Positions 1 through 8,480 of a stretch of DNA of 11,173 nt are shown piece by piece; within the stretch, counting starts at the first letter, position 1; every line of letters begins with the position of its first letter. The DNA is from Hyphochytrium catenoides (Eukaryota; Sar; Hyphochytriomycetes; Hyphochytriales; Hyphochytriaceae): positions 1 through 11,173 of the forward strand of contig FLMG01003208.1 in assembly GCA_900088475.1 (NCBI GenBank), in the 5' to 3' direction. The translations under genes were made by a program, and so were the position numbers. A model generated the notes under the pieces. The model did not search any database and was not told the DNA's origin. It saw only the letters and a program-made list of their open reading frames with translations.

Positions 1-3000
1 ACCATCACAGTGGACGTGGGGCTAGAAGGAGACGGAGAGAGAGCAATGGTTGGAGAGGCAGAAGGGCAGAAGCAGCGAGGGCATCTCGTCTCTGTGCAAA
101 TGAGTCCATTGAAGATACCGATGGGCACCTCCAACTGGAACATTAAGACGGACTTAGCCCTCGCGTCAGGGGCGAGAGGGATGAAGGAGAAGATGGCTGC
201 CTTTCTCCCTGCTGTCCTCTATGGTGACAGAGATGTTCCTACTTCCGTCGTTATCAGAAACATTCGTCTCTCTCCTGCATCTGGCTCTCCGTCTTCCTCG
301 TCAACTTCACCTGCAGACATTGATCAGCTCTCCTCACTGGAGCTTCGACTCTCAGGAAAGACGATCAGGAAGTACAACCCGCTCCATACCAAAGACGGAG
401 AAGAGAGCTCTCTTCCTGTGGATCTCTCTCCTGTCCTGCCCAAGTCTTTCGCATCTCTTCTCTCGTCCTTTTCTCTTAAAGATATTCATAGTGCAGAGCT
501 GGCGACAAAGGCAGGAGAAAAGCTGGATGTTAACGCTGCATTTTCCTATAGTTTCGGGCTCAATCTGAAGGCAGACGTGCCCTCTGCATCTGTACTTCTT
601 GCCGTGGATGACACCAAGCTCCTGCGAGTCTCTCTCTCCTCTCTCTCCATAGAGCAAGAAGGCACCATGAAGCCACAGCTTGGGTTGGACTTTAGTCTAA
701 CTGACAAGGGAGGGAACGGCAATGGGCAGACCGAGGAGGAGAGGAAGCGAGTGGCAGAAAAGATTGCTGAGATTGTCAACAGCCTGCTACAGAAGGGCCA
801 AGTGTCTAAAGACTTGGAGGTTAGAGAGATATACTTTGGCGCCAGCAGCGAGGATGAGAACGACCTTCTTTCGGCTACCTCTATCCTTCTCCCTACAGCT
901 GGCACAGATGCCAAGAACTTCGTCCCAACTCTATTGAGCAAGCTGCTGGTCCCGGCTCTTCCTCTCTCTTCTCTCTCCTCTCTTGGCGTTGGACTCATCT
1001 CTGTAAAACTGAAGGCGAAGCCGCGGAAGTCCATGGACCTTGGAACAGAGCTGACAGGACTGAACAAGCTCCTCAAGCCTAAGATTTCTATGGATCTCGG
1101 ATATGTACAAGGAGGCGTAGATCTCTCTTCTTCCCCTTTCCTCTCCTTTCTGATGGCTAAAGGTCTTCAAATGGGATCAGGAAAGAGAGAAAGGGAGGGA
1201 GAGGTGATGGCGCTGGATATGGGACTGCAGTTCAGAGACAACGAAGAGACGGCAGTGAGGATGAGCCAGTTGGTAAGCAACTTTCTCTCGGGCTCTGCTC
1301 TCTCTTCTTCTCTCTCTCTTGCCGGTCTCTACCTAGGGGCAGACGCAAAAGACGTCATCACGGCTTTCTCTCTCGTCTCTGTCAGCATTGACCTGGACAG
1401 AGTCATAGGCCCAGGAAGAGAACCGATCTCTCTCTCTCAGATGGCAGTGGACTTTGTAAAGCAAGAGCTAGAGGGGCAAGGAGAGGAGTCAGCAATGGTT
1501 AGGGACCTTAGAGATCTGCGCTTTGCCACGCAGCCTCTCTCTTCTTTCTTGATTGGCGCGCTGGTGACTGTGGATATGGGCTTCAAGGTAGATATGGACC
1601 TGGGCTATGCAGGAGCAGGAGTTAGCCTGGATGGCACCAAAGCCTTCTCTGCCTCTCTCTCTCCCTTTGGAGTCTCTTCCTCTCCTTCTGCTACTCCTTC
1701 TTCGGTCAATATCTCTGCCCTGCTGCGTGTTCATGACGAGGAAGAAGAGCTGGCCGATAGGCTTGGGGCTATCACTGAGGAGTTTGGGCGATCAGGAAAA
1801 TGGGGAGGAAGAGTAGAGTTTGGGAGACTTCTGTTTGGAGCCTCTTCTACTCCTGCAGACCTCATCCAGTGTTTCTCTCTAATCGCTGTTCCTCTCTCTC
1901 TTCAAGAGATTCTTCCTCCCGTTATAGACAACGCCCTCTCCAAGTTGCCGTTGCCTATCTCTTCTATGGAAGAAGTGAAAGATAAGCTGGGACTGGAGGT
2001 GGGACGAGCTGCCGTGGAGACAAGGAGACAGAAGACTTTGGGCGTGCAAGGCGAGGCTTCGTTCCGCAATCCCTTCCCTGTCGCTGTAGATGTTGGCTAT
2101 CTCTCTACCTCTGTCTCTATTCAAGCCATCCCGGGCCATGGAAAGAGAGACGCCTCTCTTCTCTCTCTTGCGCTCCCTTCTCTCACTCTCTTGCCCTATA
2201 AACCTGGCAATCAGTCCGCCAGCCAACTGAAGCTGGACATGGCCGTTCGATTTGAGGAAGAGCCTTTGACAGCTCCATCAGTGGCTCGGGCGGTGCAGAA
2301 CTTCTTGGGCGGCGGTCCATTAGCGACTCGGATCTCAGCTGGCAATCTCCACATAGGCTACAGCGCCGAAGACTATGTACGGAGCTTCAGGAAGATGAAG
2401 ATCCCGGTAGATTTGGACCGGATCATCCGCGTCTCCGAGCCTATAGATTTAACCAGGAAGGTTGTCCAGGTGGTGGATGGGATGGTCAAAGGAGAAGTAA
2501 ATGGCACCAGGCCGGCTGTCCTGCTGCAGTCTGCGGCTGTGGATATGCGGCCTCAGGACACGCTGGGGCTACAGGCTGCCCTAACTATTGATCTAGGGGC
2601 GATGATAGGCATTGAGTTCCCTGTGGCGGTCAGTCTCGGGCATCTCAAAACCGGTTTGAGCTTGGACGATGTTGACGCCTTCACGCTGAGGATGTCGGAC
2701 GGTCTCTCTCTTTCTCTACCAGGAGAGAAGAAGACAGGAGGAGAGAAGATGGAGCTGAAAGGAGAAGTGCAGGTCCACGACACAGAGTCTCTTGCTGGCA
2801 AGCTTGAGACCATCGTTGCTGCCTATAATAAGAATTCTGTCTTTCCTGGCTCTCTCTCTGTCGGAAGCTTTGTCTTTGGTGTCTCTGAGGAAGACAGTAT
2901 CCAGGCATTCTCGGCAATCCTCCTTCCTCTCTCACTTGACCCACTCGTTCAACCCGTTCTTTCTTATGCTCTCTCTTCCTTGGGTCTTTCTTCTTCGGCT

Positions 3001-6000
3001 TCTCCTTCTTCGGGCGGCCTGAGTGGCCTAGTCTCCGCTGTGGATCTCGACATTGGCTACGCAGACATTGAGACGAAGCCTGGAAAGAAGTTAGACTTCA
3101 AGACAGAGGCGAGCTTTATCTTTCCCTTCCCTTCTGTGTCTCTCTCCGTGGGCTTCTTTGGCACTGGGATTGGGATCAATCAGGCTCCTCTTCTAGATGT
3201 CCGAAGTCTTTCTCCTCTCACTCTTTCCTCTTCTGTCTCCTCTCTCTCAACTTCGGTACTAGAGAGCAATAGGACCCACAGCCAGGACAAGGCAGAGAGA
3301 AGAGCGAGCAATCTCTCTCTATCTCTCTCCCTCGAGTTCAACGAGGATGGTAGGACCGCGGGAGAAGTGAAGAAAGTCGCTGAGAGCGTGATCCTGGGAC
3401 ACGGGAGAAAGAGTGAGTCTCAGGCTGTCGTCTCTTCCCTCGTTTTTGGCTTTAGCTCGGAGGACTACATCCGTGCTTTTCACCGGGTAAAGCTGGAGTT
3501 GGACCTGGACAAGCTGCTGGAGGTAGAAAAGAAGCGAGAAGAGCCTTCCCTTCTCCAAAGAGTGGAAGAGAAACTGGAAGCTGCAATAGAAGGGGCCATC
3601 TATGGAGGAAAGAATGGCACGACCGAGACTCCCCTCTCTCTTCGCTCTCTTTCTCTCTCTGCTCTACCGCGTAAATCACTGAGTGTGGCAGCACTCGCAG
3701 AGGTGGACCTCCTCTCTCTCCTAGGCCTGCCATTCCCTCTCTCTCTCTCTCTCGGCTATGCCACCGCAGATATCGGGTTTGATTCCGTCGAAGGTTTCCA
3801 TGCTGCTCTGGGAGACGGGCTGAAGCTGAAAAGAGAAGAGAAAGAGATAGCTCTTGGAGCGACGGTAGCGGTGAAAGACACGTTAGAGCTGAGAGAGAAG
3901 CTTGGACAAATATTTGAGACGTACAGCGAGAAAGGTGTGTTCCCTGGTCAGATCGCTCTCTCGGGCCTTACTTTTGGTGCTTCTGCAGATGGAGAGAGAG
4001 AGAGAGGAGAGACGATTAAGGCTCTCTCTCTCGTTCAGATTCCTCTCAACTTGAACAAGCTAGTGCGACCCCTTGCTAGATACGTGGGTGACTATGTCGA
4101 CTCTCTCTTGAAGAGGCTAGGAGAGCAGGAGGATGTTCTTTCCTCTCTCCTTCAGGCGCTAGAGAAGGGAGAGAAGATGCAGATCAGTGATGGCCTTGCG
4201 CTCACTCTCTCTGGCCTTGACTGTGCTTTCGCTCCTGCCTCCAGACTGGATATTGCCACCGCTGCTGTTCTCACAACGCCTTGGAACTTGACAGCTTCTC
4301 TCCCTCTTGTCGGTCTCTCTCTTGGCCTGGACTCTCTCTCTTTCCTCTCTCTTGATGTATTGGGTCTCTCTCTCCTCTCTAGTGGCAAAGAGAACCCAGT
4401 AGACCTCAAGGTGGTAGCTTCGTTCGGGGAGAGCCAGGCTCTTATCGAGCAGATTGGCGTTCTTTCTCGCTCCTTTCTCTTAGGAGAGCAGCTCAAGGGT
4501 AATGTAAGAATGGGAGGAGCCAAAGTCGGAGGAACGGACAAAGAGGAAGACGTTATCCTTGCTTTTTCTAAGGTCTTCTTCTCTCTTGAACTGGAGAGAC
4601 TTCTCTCTCCTCTTCTTCGTGGACTTTCAGCAAAGAAAGTAGATGTTCTGGGCCTCATGGAGAAGTTTAAGCTTCAAATAGGAGATGTGGCGCTGAAGGC
4701 GGAGACTGGCCGTGCTCTCTCTACGTCTCTCTCCGCTTCGATGGACAACACTCTTCCTGTCTCTCTCGCTGGCCTGGGCTATTTTGCACTCCCTAACGTG
4801 GGCGTTGACTCTGTGAAGATCTTAGAGATGCAAATGAAGAGTCCTCTATCTCTCTCGCGTGGAGTCAACCACCTGGAGGTCTCTCCAAGGGTGAGCTTTA
4901 CAGGCGAAGGGGACGGGAACAGCTCGTCTTCTCTCTCTCTTGCGCAAGAAAAGGTGGCCGCACTAGTGAAGGCTCTTCTTAACGAGAGGGAGACTGGACT
5001 CGACACGTCTCTTACCGTCCAAGGAGTGTCGTTTGGCATAAATGAGAAGGAGAGAATCCGCACTTTTGAGAAGCTTTCTCTCTCTCTTCCTGCTGCCTCT
5101 CTACTTAACCGCAAACTGATGGATGTCCTCCTCCACCAGCTGACGGGGCTCAACAGCTCCTCCTCTCAGTCTCTCCCTGAGGTGCTGATGGATCGCTTAG
5201 GCCTTGAAAGCGCTAACATCGACGCTGCAGAGCCAGGAGCGCTGACACTGGACGCAGCTGTTAGCTTTCGAGACATTCTTCCTCGTCTCTCTATAGATTT
5301 TCCCTTCCTCTCTCTTTCAATTTCTTTAGATGGCACTGAGCTGGGCTCTTTGTCTATTTCTGAGGGCTTCCACCTTGGTCCAGTCGGAGAGAAAGGGACA
5401 GGCAACTCATCCTCTCCTTCTCTCTTCTCATCTCTCAAGTCAAAGGTACATCTTCTCTACTCTGATGCCCTGGCAGCAGCCGTGGCCAAAGTGATTCAAC
5501 AGCTCCAGAGCCTGGATTCTCCTCTCTCGGGTACCGCAGGCGTGATGAAGCTGCGCTTCGGCTTCTCTCCTGAGGATAACATCTCTCTCTTTTCTCTCGC
5601 TGACCTGGCTTTCTCTCTCTCTCCCTTTCTCTCTCCTGTGAGAAAGAAGGTTCACGAGATAGCAGAAGGCGTGGCCTTTGGCACTAATCAACATCTCCTC
5701 ACATCTGAAGATCTTTCTTTCTCAATCCCAGAAGGCGAGAAGAACCCGCAGCTGAGGATGGATGGAAAGGTAAAAGTAGCGGGACTGCCTCAGAAGTTCA
5801 GAGTCAATTTGCCCTTTATCTCTATGAATGTTGCCGTCAACGGGAGAGAGATGATGCTTCCCCGTTTCTCTTCTATGACGATAGACAATGGAGGAGAGAT
5901 CTCTTTCTCTTCCACGCTTCCTATCTCTCCTGACCGCTCTGTCATGGGAGACTTCTTCAATCTCTTTGTAGACATGGCTTTCCATAGGAATCTGGAGAAC

Positions 6001-7359
6001 ATGAAGGCAACGGTCTCTGTCTCTTCCCTGAAGTTTGGCTATGACGAGAGCTCTTCTTTCTCTCTTGCAAAAGCCGGAGTCGTGAGCGTTGTCCTGGATA
6101 GGGTCTTGAGAGAAGCATGGACGTTCTTCGATGAGAAGAGACCTATGGAGTTTGATGAGCTCAGGGCAAACTGTGTGCCAGCAGGAGCAGATGCCTATCT
6201 CACGGTTCTCCCCTTCAAAGGTCCTATTCTCTCTTCTCTCTCTATCCGCATCCCCTCTCTCTTGGGCTATGGCTATTTTAAGGGCGACACGGTCATCGGA
6301 GAGGGCTGGTTCTCTGATATCAAGGTAGAGAAGGGAAAGGGGGAGATCTCCTTCAAGATTCTCGTTCTTCCCGTGGAGCCAGGCATTGGAGAGGCTCTAC
6401 AAGCCGCCGTACCACGTCTTCTCCAGTGGAAGAGCTTCACAGAGGATATCTCCCTAGGAGGAGTGACTGTCTTCTCTCTTCCAGATGGGCGGCAAGCTAC
6501 GCCCGAGTATGCGTCCGATATGTTCAGCTCAATGCGGTTTCTCACGCCTCCTCTCTATCTCTTCTCTCCACTCCGGCTCCGCCCTCACTTCAGACTCTTC
6601 CCTCTCGAGCTCAGACTAGACATTGGCTTTCACAACGGTGGACCGCTCTACGCAGATGTTAGCGATGAGTTCTATGTCAGAGTGAAGAACAGAGAAAAGA
6701 CCATCGTGGACGTCTCCATCACTTCTCCGCTCATCATTCACAATAGCAAGAGTAACGGCGGCAACACGCTCATTTCTGCGCTGATAAAGCCGACGTTCTC
6801 TATATTGGACCTTCCTCGCATGCTCTTTGATCTCTTTATGATAAAGAAGCGCTACTCTATGGAGTTCGAGGCGATCAAGCAGAAAGAGACAATAGACTGG
6901 CTTGGCAATACGTTGAACCATGTCCCCGGAGCCGTCTTCCATCACCTGATTCCTATCATTATCTCTCTCTTCAAGCATACAAAGCTGGGAGGTCTACCCC
7001 GCGTAGATCAGATTCCTACGGCTCGGATGCCTGAGGTGGAGATTGAGGAAGGGGAAGCTGAAGGAGACATGCCTTCCTTTGATGAGATGACGCCTTTGAA
7101 CTCCACGAACAATGGCACGACCCTCCACGCAAAGGAAGAGGGAGACGAAGAGCGAAAGATAGAGCCTCAGACAGAGAAAGTGACGGTGGTTGTGCCCGCG
7201 GCAGGAGAACGAGAAGTAGGAGGAACAGGAGCAAATGCTACTCTCACTGACTCTCCTCTTCCTACTTCTACGGTGCCAAAGTTGAGAAGTCTCCGTCAGC
7301 GCAGCGCTGGGCAGAAGGCAGCGGCCCAAGCAGGACGGAAGATGAGAAGAACGGAATAG
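1..7359 (+). CDS. Giant tandem-repeat protein, LEA/DUF3712-like (5' partial)
   Basis: The frame is open from base 1 to a TAG at 7357-7359, giving 2452 residues without a required intron. The first ATG is at base 45 and the GTG at base 10 is not a credible eukaryotic start, so the true start or an upstream exon lies outside the window; CACAG at 6-10 could even be a splice acceptor. The body is about eleven related beta-rich units (see the repeat entry), with phrases such as NPFPVAVDVGYL that recall LEA-type or fungal DUF3712 beta-sandwich domains. After about residue 2030 comes a non-repeat C-terminal domain (about 2040-2330) with a short hydrophobic stretch HLIPIIISLF, then an acidic segment (EVEIEEGEAEGD) and a basic end (RSLRQRSAGQKAAAQAGRK). 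There are many N-x-S/T sequons and no convincing membrane helix in the visible part. By analogy with yeast Tag1-type vacuolar membrane proteins, a signal or membrane segment may lie upstream; that is inference. The existence of the coding region is near certain; the family is tentative. The codon choice is odd: Leu-Ser pairs are nearly always CTC/TCT. Confidence 0.9.
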   Translation, partial: TITVDVGLEGDGERAMVGEAEGQKQRGHLVSVQMSPLKIPMGTSNWNIKTDLALASGARGMKEKMAAFLPAVLYGDRDVPTSVVIRNIRLSPASGSPSSSSTSPADIDQLSSLELRLSGKTIRKYNPLHTKDGEESSLPVDLSPVLPKSFASLLSSFSLKDIHSAELATKAGEKLDVNAAFSYSFGLNLKADVPSASVLLAVDDTKLLRVSLSSLSIEQEGTMKPQLGLDFSLTDKGGNGNGQTEEERKRVAEKIAEIVNSLLQKGQVSKDLEVREIYFGASSEDENDLLSATSILLPTAGTDAKNFVPTLLSKLLVPALPLSSLSSLGVGLISVKLKAKPRKSMDLGTELTGLNKLLKPKISMDLGYVQGGVDLSSSPFLSFLMAKGLQMGSGKREREGEVMALDMGLQFRDNEETAVRMSQLVSNFLSGSALSSSLSLAGLYLGADAKDVITAFSLVSVSIDLDRVIGPGREPISLSQMAVDFVKQELEGQGEESAMVRDLRDLRFATQPLSSFLIGALVTVDMGFKVDMDLGYAGAGVSLDGTKAFSASLSPFGVSSSPSATPSSVNISALLRVHDEEEELADRLGAITEEFGRSGKWGGRVEFGRLLFGASSTPADLIQCFSLIAVPLSLQEILPPVIDNALSKLPLPISSMEEVKDKLGLEVGRAAVETRRQKTLGVQGEASFRNPFPVAVDVGYLSTSVSIQAIPGHGKRDASLLSLALPSLTLLPYKPGNQSASQLKLDMAVRFEEEPLTAPSVARAVQNFLGGGPLATRISAGNLHIGYSAEDYVRSFRKMKIPVDLDRIIRVSEPIDLTRKVVQVVDGMVKGEVNGTRPAVLLQSAAVDMRPQDTLGLQAALTIDLGAMIGIEFPVAVSLGHLKTGLSLDDVDAFTLRMSDGLSLSLPGEKKTGGEKMELKGEVQVHDTESLAGKLETIVAAYNKNSVFPGSLSVGSFVFGVSEEDSIQAFSAILLPLSLDPLVQPVLSYALSSLGLSSSASPSSGGLSGLVSAVDLDIGYADIETKPGKKLDFKTEASFIFPFPSVSLSVGFFGTGIGINQAPLLDVRSLSPLTLSSSVSSLSTSVLESNRTHSQDKAERRASNLSLSLSLEFNEDGRTAGEVKKVAESVILGHGRKSESQAVVSSLVFGFSSEDYIRAFHRVKLELDLDKLLEVEKKREEPSLLQRVEEKLEAAIEGAIYGGKNGTTETPLSLRSLSLSALPRKSLSVAALAEVDLLSLLGLPFPLSLSLGYATADIGFDSVEGFHAALGDGLKLKREEKEIALGATVAVKDTLELREKLGQIFETYSEKGVFPGQIALSGLTFGASADGERERGETIKALSLVQIPLNLNKLVRPLARYVGDYVDSLLKRLGEQEDVLSSLLQALEKGEKMQISDGLALTLSGLDCAFAPASRLDIATAAVLTTPWNLTASLPLVGLSLGLDSLSFLSLDVLGLSLLSSGKENPVDLKVVASFGESQALIEQIGVLSRSFLLGEQLKGNVRMGGAKVGGTDKEEDVILAFSKVFFSLELERLLSPLLRGLSAKKVDVLGLMEKFKLQIGDVALKAETGRALSTSLSASMDNTLPVSLAGLGYFALPNVGVDSVKILEMQMKSPLSLSRGVNHLEVSPRVSFTGEGDGNSSSSLSLAQEKVAALVKALLNERETGLDTSLTVQGVSFGINEKERIRTFEKLSLSLPAASLLNRKLMDVLLHQLTGLNSSSSQSLPEVLMDRLGLESANIDAAEPGALTLDAAVSFRDILPRLSIDFPFLSLSISLDGTELGSLSISEGFHLGPVGEKGTGNSSSPSLFSSLKSKVHLLYSDALAAAVAKVIQQLQSLDSPLSGTAGVMKLRFGFSPEDNISLFSLADLAFSLSPFLSPVRKKVHEIAEGVAFGTNQHLLTSEDLSFSIPEGEKNPQLRMDGKVKVAGLPQKFRVNLPFISMNVAVNGREMMLPRFSSMTIDNGGEISFSSTLPISPDRSVMGDFFNLFVDMAFHRNLENMKATVSVSSLKFGYDESSSFSLAKAGVVSVVLDRVLREAWTFFDEKRPMEFDELRANCVPAGADAYLTVLPFKGPILSSLSIRIPSLLGYGYFKGDTVIGEGWFSDIKVEKGKGEISFKILVLPVEPGIGEALQAAVPRLLQWKSFTEDISLGGVTVFSLPDGRQATPEYASDMFSSMRFLTPPLYLFSPLRLRPHFRLFPLELRLDIGFHNGGPLYADVSDEFYVRVKNREKTIVDVSITSPLIIHNSKSNGGNTLISALIKPTFSILDLPRMLFDLFMIKKRYSMEFEAIKQKETIDWLGNTLNHVPGAVFHHLIPIIISLFKHTKLGGLPRVDQIPTARMPEVEIEEGEAEGDMPSFDEMTPLNSTNNGTTLHAKEEGDEERKIEPQTEKVTVVVPAAGEREVGGTGANATLTDSPLPTSTVPKLRSLRQRSAGQKAAAQAGRKMRRTE
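700..6100 (+). repeat. About 11 divergent protein repeats in alternating A/B order
   Basis: Each unit ends in a signature of the form L-x-FG-x-S-x-E-D-x4-F-S followed by a hydrophobic strand. I find it near bases 835, 1333, 1834, 2353, 2875, 3445, 3973, 4527, 5032, 5557 and 6034, spaced 477-570 nt (about 160-190 residues). Two subtypes alternate. Type A (near 1834, 2875, 3973) has V-H/K-D-x-E-L-x2-K-L before the signature (VHDEEEELADRL, VHDTESLAGKL, VKDTLELREKL) and PLSL/PLNL then a Pro after it. Type B (near 1333, 2353, 3445) has a F-x-E/D patch before it and I/L-D-L-D-R/K-x-I/L after it (IDLDRVI, VDLDRII, LDLDKLL). The first unit is A-like; units from 4527 on are more degenerate. The pairing implies growth by duplication of a roughly 350-residue A+B block. 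The DNA copies are too diverged to be recent. Confidence 0.85.
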
Positions 7360-7623
7360 GAGAGGTTGCTTATGTTTCAGTGCCAATAGTACGTTAGTTA
7401 GGACTATTTAACTCTTTTTCTCTTCTTGCTCTTTGATAGAAGAGAGCGAGTCATATTTATGAATGATCACTATTACCTTATATACTAGCCCCATGTACTA
7501 GGCTCGCTCAGTCACATCGTAGCTGTGACAGGTCTCTTCTGCCTTGACAGGGAGAGAGAAAGGCTAAATAAAGTGCTAGGAGATGCGCATGGTGGCGTCT
7601 TCCTCCAGGTGGTAGGCTCTCAA
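7360..7623. other. Convergent intergenic region
   Basis: This is the space between the stop of the plus-strand repeat-protein gene and the last codon of the minus-strand RING gene. The first 150 bases are AT-richer than the flanks, with a T-rich run near 7411-7432 and TATATA near 7480. I see no gene in it. It should hold the 3' untranslated regions and polyadenylation sites of both genes, which must overlap or lie very close. If the alternative last exon of the RING gene is used, that gene reaches 7512. Confidence 0.7.
7567..7572 (+). promoter_or_regulatory. Possible polyadenylation signal AATAAA
   Basis: A canonical AATAAA hexamer lies on the plus strand 208 bases after the stop of the repeat-protein gene. 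It is the only perfect copy I see between the two convergent genes on that strand. Fungal polyadenylation is only loosely tied to this hexamer, so it is suggestive only. Confidence 0.35.
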
Positions 7624-8359
7624 CTAGGAGCTGTCGATACGTACCTGGCAGACAGGGCATGCCTAACGAACAAAAAGCCACTGTCAATCGCAGCAGCAGT
7701 AGCAGATAGAATGGCAAACGAAGAGTAGCTCCATGTTCATCAGAGACAGATAAAGCGATCGGCAACATAGAGGATACAGAGAAAGAGAGACGGTTGGAGG
7801 TTATCCGCGTGGCGCACCTTATTATTGGCAAGCCATGGGTCGATGCAGTCCACATGGTAAGTGTGAATGCACGGCAGCGCGCGGACCAGCTCTCCATCCT
7901 GTAGATAATCGCGACACACGGCGCATCTGGAGACATAAGAAACTTGCGTTAGCGCTTTAGCCGGCACTGCTGTCTCCTTCCTTTCTGATATTTCTCTCTC
8001 GATCTTCATGCGTACCGCCGACCCTTGTGCTCTTTCTTTCTGTTCCTCTACCTTCACTCCATCTTTCAGCTCTAACTCAACCTTCACTTACTGAATCTTA
8101 GTGGAGCTGCCTGCCGCGTTGTAGTCGTATGTAGGAAGTCGGGAGATTTCAAAATCGGAAGCTCCTCTACGAAGACACCCACCGAGGTATGAGATATTGG
8201 AGTTAAGAGGACACCAGCGAGCAAGATGGACAGAGAGAGAAAGGGAGAAGAGAGAGCGAGAAGAACAGCGATATAAATCTCTATGGTGCAAGGCTGGATT
8301 AGCACGGAGTTCAACAGGATATGATACAAAGGGGCAGAAAAGCAAGAGCCGTGGGGCAT
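7624..8359 (-). CDS. Small RING-H2 protein, probable membrane-anchored E3 ubiquitin ligase (spliced)
   Basis: Proposed exons, in coding order: 8359-8215, 8164-8092, 7926-7818, 7662-7624 (join gives 366 nt, 121 aa). Two introns are strong. 8091-7927 starts GTAAGT, has a GCTAAC branch site 24 nt before CCAG, and joins frames to give STKIQ/CAVCRDY. 7817-7663 joins WLANNK to ACPVCQ. Both are needed to complete the zinc finger. ATG 8359-8357 has A at -3. Residues about 26-48 form one hydrophobic helix (IEIYIAVLLAL...), followed by SRLPTYDYN and a C-terminal RING-H2, the layout of small TM-RING E3 ligases that recruit an E2 to a membrane. The link between the hydrophobic exon and the RING exon (intron 8214-8165, GTGTCC...GTAGAG) is weak. 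The frame upstream of SRLPTY is also open straight back to 8366, and 8281 (branch GCTAAT, then CATAG) is another good acceptor, so the N-terminus is unresolved. CAG/GTACGT at 7645/7644 is also an excellent donor; using it with an acceptor before 7538 would end the protein KRPVTATM instead of VRIDSS. Confidence 0.75.
7648..7925 (-). other. RING-H2 zinc-finger domain split by an intron
   Basis: After removing intron 7817-7663 the ligands read C-x2-C-x14-C-x-H-x2-H-x2-C-x10-C-x2-C. In the 121-residue model they are C74, C77, C92, H94, H97, C100, C111 and C114. The Trp of the typical W-L-x4 motif before the last pair is present (PWLANNK), and the Pro of CPVC fits E2-binding RINGs. All eight ligands are intact, so an active E3 is expected. 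The RING sits within about seven residues of the C-terminus. Confidence 0.92.
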
Positions 8360-8366
8360 AGTAGGC

Positions 8367-8425
8367 CTGTGCGAGAGAGGAGAGAACAGAAAGCGATTAC
8401 AGAGGCGTAACGTAAGACCTTACCT
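8367..8425 (-). other. Probable 5' leader intron of the RING gene
   Basis: CCAAG/GTAAGG at 8426/8425 and CTCTCGCACAG ending at 8367 define a 59-nt GT-AG intron with a pyrimidine-rich 3' end. It lies directly upstream of the proposed start ATG at 8359, so in the preferred model it splits the 5' untranslated leader. If the protein starts further upstream, it would be a coding intron. Confidence 0.6.
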
Positions 8426-8471
8426 TGGCTCCTCCACATATCCGGAAGCCCTAAATCGTAAAGTAGAGCTA

Positions 8472-8478
8472 TTATACA
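8472..8478 (-). promoter_or_regulatory. TATA-like box for the RING gene
   Basis: TATAATA on the minus strand, directly after the CT-rich tract and about 115 bases upstream of the proposed ATG (about 55 bases once the leader intron is removed). The position fits a core promoter. No transcript data support it. Confidence 0.4.
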
Positions 8479-8480
8479 GC

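Noticed and set aside
10-12. GTG as the start codon of the giant protein
   Set aside because: Eukaryotic genes rarely start at GTG and the frame is open to base 1, so the coding region simply continues upstream of the window.
7470-7500. TATATA-containing stretch as a promoter
   Set aside because: It lies between two convergent gene ends and has no downstream gene to serve; AT-rich 3' flank is the simpler reading.
7525-7728. Plus-strand 67-codon frame after the giant gene
   Set aside because: It is antisense to the RING gene's last exon and intron, with no recognisable motif.
7740-8087. Continuous minus-strand frame starting MKVELELKDG and running into the RING
   Set aside because: The part before the first RING Cys is intron: it begins GTAAGT and ends with GCTAAC and CCAG. 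Reading through the other end also misses the final CPVC pair.
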